Positions 22,588-26,000 of a stretch of 26,000 nucleotides of DNA are shown piece after piece. The translations under genes were made by a program, and so were the position numbers. The notes beneath the pieces are model-generated. The model saw only the letters and a program-made list of their open reading frames with translations. It was not told the origin of the DNA and did no database searches. Every line of letters begins with the position of its first letter. Position 1 is the stretch's first letter. Source of the stretch: a virus; IMG/VR virus record IMGVR_UViG_3300033571_006626, positions 1 to 26,000 of that record. One strand, written 5' to 3'.

Positions 22588-22923
22588 ATGACCCTAGGTG
22601 AACGGTTCTACGTCCTGAAATTGGTCCGCGACATCCTGTCGCGTGGTTACAGCATCAGCGTGAATGATGGTGAGGAATGGACTCTCAGCCGCAACCGTCA
22701 TGAGGATCAGATCATGGCTGCGCTTGGCACCACAGAGATGGACACCATCATGTTCCGGGATGATCTGGATGACAAGATCATGGGCAGGTTCATGCTGATC
22801 TACGGCAATGACCCTGACGGCAGCGAGGTGGTTGCGGATCACACGGACAACCGCATGTGCAACAACATATGGCGCGAGGTCTTTGGCTGGCCGAAGGAAG
22901 ATCAATTGGAGATCGAGCTATGA
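22588..22923 (+). CDS. Small early phage protein, unknown (conserved family)
   Basis: 111 residues from ATG 22588, preferred over TTG 22573/ATG 22576 because GGAGG stands five bases upstream. The core reads GYSISVNDGEEWTLSRNRHEDQIMAALGTTEMDTIMF, then FMLIYGNDPDGSEVVADHTDN. This pairing of a small alpha/beta start with VYGND..EV..DHT is a family I have seen in many phage early regions; no activity is known. Stop overlaps the next start by ATGA. Confidence 0.75.
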   Translation: MTLGERFYVLKLVRDILSRGYSISVNDGEEWTLSRNRHEDQIMAALGTTEMDTIMFRDDLDDKIMGRFMLIYGNDPDGSEVVADHTDNRMCNNIWREVFGWPKEDQLEIEL

Positions 22924-23045
22924 GCACTGTGCATGCGCTGATCGTGGTGTGTGAGATCGTCTTGCTGGTGGGCTTGTCGATCTTCATTTACCGGACCATC
23001 CGGGAAGCCATCAGGATTTACCGGGACATGTATGACGAGGAATGA
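22920..23045 (+). CDS. 41-residue single-pass membrane peptide
   Basis: ATG 22920 overlaps the previous stop (ATGA); TTGGAG stands upstream. Residues about 4-25 (VHALIVVCEIVLLVGLSIFI) are one transmembrane helix, followed by a basic/acidic tail RTIREAIRIYRDMYDEE that is probably cytoplasmic. Too short for a holin by itself; no family recognised. It overlaps the HTH gene by 14 bases. Confidence 0.72.
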   Translation: MSTVHALIVVCEIVLLVGLSIFIYRTIREAIRIYRDMYDEE

Positions 23046-23268
23046 GTATAGGGCCCTGATCAGGCGTTTGGGGCTGAGGCAAGTAGACGTAGCATGGATT
23101 GCCGGGGTGTCGGGACGGCAGGCGAAACGCTGGTCAAGCGGAGCCTGTCCTGTCCCGCGCTCCGTTTTTTTGTTGCTGCGGGCGCTGGAGGATGGTCGCC
23201 TTCACCCGTACTGGTTCAGGCGCAACATCCCTGAGCCGATCCCTTACAGCGACAGCGAGAGGCCCTAA
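23032..23268 (+). CDS. Helix-turn-helix protein, candidate phage regulator
   Basis: 78 residues from ATG 23032; the longer open frame to the left overlaps the membrane peptide gene and reads as noise. Residues about 17-37 (LRQVDVAWIAGVSGRQAKRW) form a helix-turn-helix with Gln-Val-Asp at the first helix and Gly in the turn, similar to XRE/Cro or YdaS-type regulators. It is the last gene of the rightward block and ends convergently, sharing bases with the stop of the leftward gene at 23265. It is the only DNA-binding regulator visible and thus a candidate for the protein binding the TAGGGC dyads; unproven. Confidence 0.7.
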   Translation: MTRNEYRALIRRLGLRQVDVAWIAGVSGRQAKRWSSGACPVPRSVFLLLRALEDGRLHPYWFRRNIPEPIPYSDSERP

Positions 23269-23927
23269 AAGGGGATCTCATCGTCCAGCGGATCGCGCAG
23301 CGGATCATCCAACGACAGTCCGGTGTCCCAAATATCGTCCAGAACGTCCCCTACAGAGCGTTTCTGGACCTCGACCACCTCCGCCCCCGGAAACAGCTCC
23401 TTTGCCTCTCCTACGGGGCTCTGAGCGTCCAGAATGCGGCATACCTCCTCTAGGGTAAACAGGCGGACCTTCCGTTCAGCCTTGTAGTAGACCTTTGCAT
23501 GGTCTCTGTGGCGCACGAAAGCGTAGACATTCCCCTCTTCACTGATGTGGTCCCAGACTTCGGGCAACTGGGGTGTGAGGCCTGTTTCGGTTGCTGCGCG
23601 GTCGAGGGCGTTCCATGCATTGATCATGCGCTTGGACTGGATGCGGACATCTTCGAGCTCACCAATCGTGATGGCTTGATTGAACAGGTACCGCTGCCGG
23701 TCGAACTTGTCTCTGAGCTCGGCACCGACAATCAGGCGTAGCTGGCCTGCGCCCCATTTGCTTTCCATCTTGTCGGCCAGCAGCGTGACTTCATCGACCA
23801 TGCTTTGGCCGGTGATGAACATGCCGTATGTCTTTTGCCATCTGGCGGCTGGTCTGCGGCGTTCTGGTGGGACGATGGGTTGGACCTCATAATTCACCCT
23901 GCCGCTTTTTCTTGTTGCTCTGGCCAT
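23265..23927 (-). CDS. Phage protein with SSB-like acidic C-terminal tip
   Basis: 220 residues from ATG 23927, which overlaps the preceding stop by ATGA and has AAGGAG eight bases upstream; the longer frame to 24131 is rejected for that reason. Basic N-terminus, then MVDEVTLLADKMESKWGAGQ, ELRDKFDRQRYLFNQAI and RMINAWNALDRAA, predicted helical. The conserved-looking centre (LPEVWDHISEEGNVYAFVR) is shared with uncharacterised proteins of alphaproteobacterial phages. The end reads DPLDDEIPF, very like the DDDIPF tip of SSB that recruits partner proteins, but no OB-fold is recognisable. Possible role in replication or recombination; inference. Confidence 0.68.
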   Translation of the reverse strand: MARATRKSGRVNYEVQPIVPPERRRPAARWQKTYGMFITGQSMVDEVTLLADKMESKWGAGQLRLIVGAELRDKFDRQRYLFNQAITIGELEDVRIQSKRMINAWNALDRAATETGLTPQLPEVWDHISEEGNVYAFVRHRDHAKVYYKAERKVRLFTLEEVCRILDAQSPVGEAKELFPGAEVVEVQKRSVGDVLDDIWDTGLSLDDPLRDPLDDEIPF

Positions 23928-24337
23928 CAGTTTTGCTCCTTCACTATGTTCCATCCTTTGCCAGCGGTGAAGACCACCTGCTTGGCCTTTTCGGCCTTCA
24001 GCCTGATCTTTCCTTCGGCCAGTAGCTTGGCCTGTTCCACCACCCAGTCGATCCTTCCGGGGTGATGTTCTTCTAGCAATTGCTTCTCCCGGCATTTGGC
24101 TGGTTGGCCATCCTTCACGCCGAGGTGCCACAGGTTCTTGCGGGCCTTCCGGTTGAGGTACAATTTAAAGTTCAGCCATCCGCCATCATTCCAAGCTGGC
24201 ACGGTGACCAGATGCCATGGGCCATCACAGGCAACCAGCCTTTGCCCCGGATAGACCAGATAGTTTCTCGATCCGTACCGCACCCCGATCTCACCATCGA
24301 CGGGCAACCGCCTTCCACCTTTCCGTTCCTCGCTCAC
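23927..24337 (-). CDS. Conserved hypothetical protein with KLYLNRKARKNLWHLG motif
   Basis: 136 residues. I use GTG 24337 with GGGAG seven bases upstream; the GTG at 24391 has no site and lies in the repeat-rich leader. The centre reads GPWHLVTVPAWNDGGWLNFK, then LYLNRKARKNLWHLGVKDG and AKCREKQLLEEHH. I associate such a pattern with uncharacterised proteins of proteobacterial phages. Basic (pI high) with two cysteines. Stop overlaps the next start by ATGA. Function unknown. Confidence 0.66.
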   Translation of the reverse strand: MSEERKGGRRLPVDGEIGVRYGSRNYLVYPGQRLVACDGPWHLVTVPAWNDGGWLNFKLYLNRKARKNLWHLGVKDGQPAKCREKQLLEEHHPGRIDWVVEQAKLLAEGKIRLKAEKAKQVVFTAGKGWNIVKEQN

Positions 24338-24541
24338 AGCCCCGCTCCCATCAGCCCACCTGCCCTTCCCCGCATCGCAGCGGATGTACACCGGGGGAGC
24401 GAAGCTCCAGCGGATGGCGAAGCGAAAGCGAAGCCTTCCGCGACCGGGGGACTTCCGCGAAGAGATGCCCTTTTGCGCCCACCTTCCGCGCAGCCAAATG
24501 GCGCGGAGGTAAAATGTTTGTTTACCTTACGGTACCACAAC

Positions 24542-24564
24542 CTACTTCCGCATACCTTAGGTAA
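24542..24564 (-). repeat. 23-bp direct repeat, copy 1
   Basis: Exact match to 24611-24633, 69 bases apart start to start. On the minus strand it begins TTACCTAAGGTATGCGG and contains an 11-bp palindrome TACCTAAGGTA. Confidence 0.85.
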
Positions 24565-24610
24565 ATGGGTTTGGGTGGTTTTGGTGTAAAAGATTGGCTT
24601 CATTGGATTT

Positions 24611-24633
24611 CTACTTCCGCATACCTTAGGTAA
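24611..24633 (-). repeat. 23-bp direct repeat, copy 2
   Basis: Exact match to 24542-24564. The flanks (TAGGTT versus TAGAAA beyond the repeat on the minus strand) are different, so the repeated unit is sharply bounded. Confidence 0.85.
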
Positions 24634-24730
24634 CTTGTGTTTTGGATAGGTCGATATCAATTGCTTTAAGCTGTTGGTTTTGTTGGGCTTGCGGAAGTAA
24701 CGGAAGTGTTACCTCCGCACTTCCGCACCC

Positions 24731-25012
24731 TCATTTACGCAGCCTTTCAAATTCATTAAGGGCATCGTCTGCGATCTCCCTTGATACCTTGTCTGTGGTG
24801 CTCATGGCGATGGCTCTGAGGGCTGTTTCTAGCTCATCAATGATGTCTGCTGCTGCCCTGATCCGGTGAATGAACTTGCGATCTCCGTAGTGCGCTTCGA
24901 GCCCTTCGGCATTGTGCCTGAGGATCGCTGTCATGGCGAAGGCTGGGCGGTTGGGCTCCCGGATCGGGGTGGGGGCGCTGATCTTGGCTTTGATACGCTC
25001 GATGAACTTCAT
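24731..25012 (-). CDS. Small helical phage protein, unknown
   Basis: 93 residues, ATG 25012 overlapping the preceding stop (ATGA), AGGGAG eight bases upstream. Basic, Pro-rich first third (KFIERIKAKISAPTPIREPN) followed by a helical part with FIHRIRAAADIIDELETALR and DKVSREIADDALNEFERL, reminiscent of small phage proteins of unknown function. It is the last gene before the repeat-rich gap. Confidence 0.72.
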   Translation of the reverse strand: MKFIERIKAKISAPTPIREPNRPAFAMTAILRHNAEGLEAHYGDRKFIHRIRAAADIIDELETALRAIAMSTTDKVSREIADDALNEFERLRK

Positions 25013-25173
25013 GGCTTGATCTCCCTGATGATGCTGGTGAGGCCCAGCCGCCTTGCTTCGCGTTGTAGGGCTTCCACGCGCCTGTAGGCCCGTTCTAGCT
25101 GCTCAGGCAGCAGACGGACCCTGTAGGCGGTGTGAGCGTCCTGTTTTTCCTTTATCCATGATGCCTGCTCCAC
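25009..25173 (-). CDS. 54-residue basic helical protein
   Basis: I use GTG 25173 with AGAGG upstream, because the earlier part of the frame (to 25458) overlaps two better-supported genes in other frames and looks like noise. Product begins VEQASWIKEKQDAHTAYRV (read as Met at the start) and has LLPEQLERAYRRVEALQREARRLGL, an amphipathic helix rich in Arg. Overlaps its neighbours by 22 and 4 bases. No family recognised. Confidence 0.55.
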   Translation of the reverse strand: MEQASWIKEKQDAHTAYRVRLLPEQLERAYRRVEALQREARRLGLTSIIREIKP

Positions 25174-25373
25174 GCTTGGCCTCTGGCTGCCCTTTTGATC
25201 TGCGAGATTGTGTTCTTGACGCATCGCATGTCCGTTGTCTGGAAGCCGCTGAGAGGCAGGATGCCGACCATCCGACCTTCCAGCTTGATCTTGAGGTGCC
25301 GTTTGCCCTGAGCGATCTCCCAAGGCTTCCCTGTGGCGTTGAGGGCCTGCTCTATGGCCGGTGGGAGCTTCAC
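25152..25373 (-). CDS. Small conserved phage protein, possibly HicA-like fold
   Basis: 73 residues, GTG 25373 with GGAGG seven bases upstream, overlapping the preceding stop by GTGA. Product contains KPWEIAQGKRHLKIKLEGRM, then VGILPLSG and VKNTISQIKRAARG. The alternation of basic strand, GRxVGILP strand and terminal helix recalls small HicA/dsRBD-like proteins, but the typical catalytic His in a G-S-H context is replaced by GKRH, so toxin activity is doubtful. Family assignment is tentative. Confidence 0.65.
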   Translation of the reverse strand: MKLPPAIEQALNATGKPWEIAQGKRHLKIKLEGRMVGILPLSGFQTTDMRCVKNTISQIKRAARGQAWSRHHG

Positions 25374-25543
25374 TGGAGCGCCTCCAGTTCCCTAAGGGCC
25401 CACTGGATGCCTTGGATTTCGACACCCATGTCGTGCAGCCCATGCGCGTCCTTGGCATGGAGAAACACCCCAGCCATCTCCCAGCACACCCGCTCCCGGT
25501 CCTTGAGGGTGGCGATGCGCTCTTGCATTTGGTTATTGGTCAT
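25370..25543 (-). CDS. 57-residue helical protein, unknown
   Basis: ATG 25543 with AAGGAG eight bases upstream; stop TGA at 25370-25372. Product MTNNQMQERIATLKDRERV... VEIQGIQWALRELEALQ is a helix-rich acidic small protein (W-x-M...). It shares ATGA with the gene before it and GTGA with the gene after. Its spacing and signal support a real gene; no function seen. Confidence 0.7.
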   Translation of the reverse strand: MTNNQMQERIATLKDRERVCWEMAGVFLHAKDAHGLHDMGVEIQGIQWALRELEALQ

Positions 25544-25755
25544 TTGAAGTGCTCCTTGCTATTCCCAGAACCGGCGAGGGCAGCCTGTGCTGCGATGGCC
25601 CGTTGCTCATACATTGCGTATCGTTCGCGTTCCTTCAGCTTGGGCTTTGATTTGCAGTCGGCGCGCAGGCAGGCGCGCACACCTGCCGGTGCGATGTCGG
25701 CTTTGCAGTGTTCGCACCACATCGCCATTGGGTGGGGTTTTTTCTGTCGGGTCAT
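25540..25755 (-). CDS. Small zinc-finger-like basic protein
   Basis: 71 residues, ATG 25755 overlapping the preceding stop (ATGA). Cysteines at 14, 17, 29 and 34 (CEHC...CLRADC) suggest a zinc-binding knuckle, followed by a Lys/Arg-rich helix (KSKPKLKERERYAMYEQR). A nucleic-acid or protein contact role is plausible. No family recognised. Confidence 0.72.
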   Translation of the reverse strand: MTRQKKPHPMAMWCEHCKADIAPAGVRACLRADCKSKPKLKERERYAMYEQRAIAAQAALAGSGNSKEHFK

Positions 25756-26000
25756 CGCTCCGTTTCCTGCGCAGTGGGGACATACTCAGGGCCGTTGCAG
25801 TTCTTGCCGCAGCCAACCGTGGTCTGTGTCCCACTGGCCGCAAAGTACACCGTCCGTGAAAGGCCCGGTGCGTCGAAGGCCCAGAGCTTCGTCCCGTCAG
25901 GCGCAACAGCCATCAGGTAGACCTTGCCCCCGTCCGTGCGCCCACCATCGCCGGTGGCGATAGGGGCTGGGCCTTCGCACCCGGCCAGACACAGCGCCAA
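25752..26000 (-). CDS. Phage lipoprotein (N-terminus beyond window)
   Basis: The frame continues past the right edge; 82 residues are visible. The first residues LALCLAGCEG form the end of a signal peptide with lipobox L-A-G-C, so the mature product would be lipid-anchored at the Cys. After it come a Gly/Asp linker, KVYLMAVAPDGTKLWAF and TVYFAASGTQTTVGCGKNCN. The family is unrecognised; small phage lipoproteins often act in superinfection exclusion or lysis, but no spanin-like proline-rich part is seen. It overlaps the next gene by ATGA. Confidence 0.7.
   Translation of the reverse strand: MALCLAGCEGPAPIATGDGGRTDGGKVYLMAVAPDGTKLWAFDAPGLSRTVYFAASGTQTTVGCGKNCNGPEYVPTAQETER

Larger units (their letters stand above)
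24338..24730. other. 390-base gap in a dense operon: direct repeats and palindromes
   Basis: No convincing gene. Contains two exact copies of a 23-bp sequence (24542-24564, 24611-24633), three dyads of the type TACCTTA(C)GGTA (24523-24534, 24553-24563, 24622-24632), about seven scattered CTTCCGC/GCGGAAG heptamers (24430-24725), a CCGCGC/GCGCGG stem (24486-24506) and a GGAGC-GAA-GCTCC hairpin (24396-24408). A minus frame (24660-24334) translates the repeats as LPKVCGSR twice, 23 codons apart, but it has a TTG start and no ribosome site. Confidence 0.6.

Noticed and set aside
23044-23057. TATAGGGCCCTGA as a further operator
   Set aside because: It is a central AGGGCCCT palindrome without the five-base spacer, inside the HTH gene.
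24542-24633. Similarity of CCTAAGGTA to a homing-endonuclease (I-CeuI) target core
   Set aside because: Only about nine bases match and no intron, intein or 23S sequence is present; likely coincidence.
24334-24660. 108-residue minus-strand frame with LPKVCGSR twice
   Set aside because: TTG start without ribosome site, its second half overlaps the start of the gene at 24337, and the repeat is better explained at DNA level. Kept as a repeat region with the coding option noted.
1-26000. CRISPR array, tRNA, rRNA, insertion sequence, integrase or attachment site
   Set aside because: No regularly spaced repeats, cloverleaf, transposase or recombinase motifs were recognised by eye; a tRNA scan was not possible here.

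Overview
The window is one stretch of a tailed bacteriophage genome. A complete virion-morphogenesis block is present: small and large terminase, a 772-residue P22-like portal, scaffold, HK97-fold coat, tail-adaptor-like protein and a collagen-like fibre. No tail-tube, tape-measure, integrase or rRNA/tRNA gene is visible, which favours a short-tailed (podovirus-like) virion; that is inference. AAGGAG ribosome sites, moderately high GC and resemblance to environmental phage families suggest a proteobacterial, probably alphaproteobacterial, aquatic host, but the sequence cannot prove it.

Layout. From about 20.2 kb down to position 1 everything is on the minus strand and is the late block, in order of transcription: terS, a tiny Cys-rich gene, terL, a small gene, portal, a 1372-residue multi-module protein, a Lys-Gly-Gly repeat protein, a small gene, a GroES-like co-chaperonin, scaffold, an AT-hook protein, then a terminator followed by a TTGACA promoter candidate, then a capsid-associated protein, major capsid, structural protein, three small proteins (one DUF6321-like), a structural protein, tail adaptor-like protein, a zinc-ribbon virion protein and the fibre, which runs off the left edge. 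A 550-base intergenic region (20.2-20.75 kb) holds a minus-strand terminator and several hairpins.

Between 20.75 and 23.27 kb lies a divergent control region. One small gene goes left and eight small genes go right, ending with a membrane peptide and an HTH protein. Three promoter-like elements here each carry a near-identical 17-bp dyad (TAGGGC-N5-GCCCTA) inside or overlapping a 17-bp -35/-10 spacer, which looks like a phage-encoded repressor regulon.

From 26.0 back to 23.27 kb a second minus-strand operon carries at least eight small genes. Six of them are chained by short overlaps; the chain includes a lipoprotein fragment and a CxxC protein, and the operon ends with a protein whose C-terminus resembles the SSB tail. 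A 390-base gap in this operon carries an exact 23-bp direct repeat and several palindromes.

The most notable items are the three-site operator regulon, the three-module 1372-residue protein punctuated by YAxGG[DE]V linkers, a Lys-Gly-Gly motif shared by several late proteins, and a phage-encoded GroES homologue beside the capsid genes.
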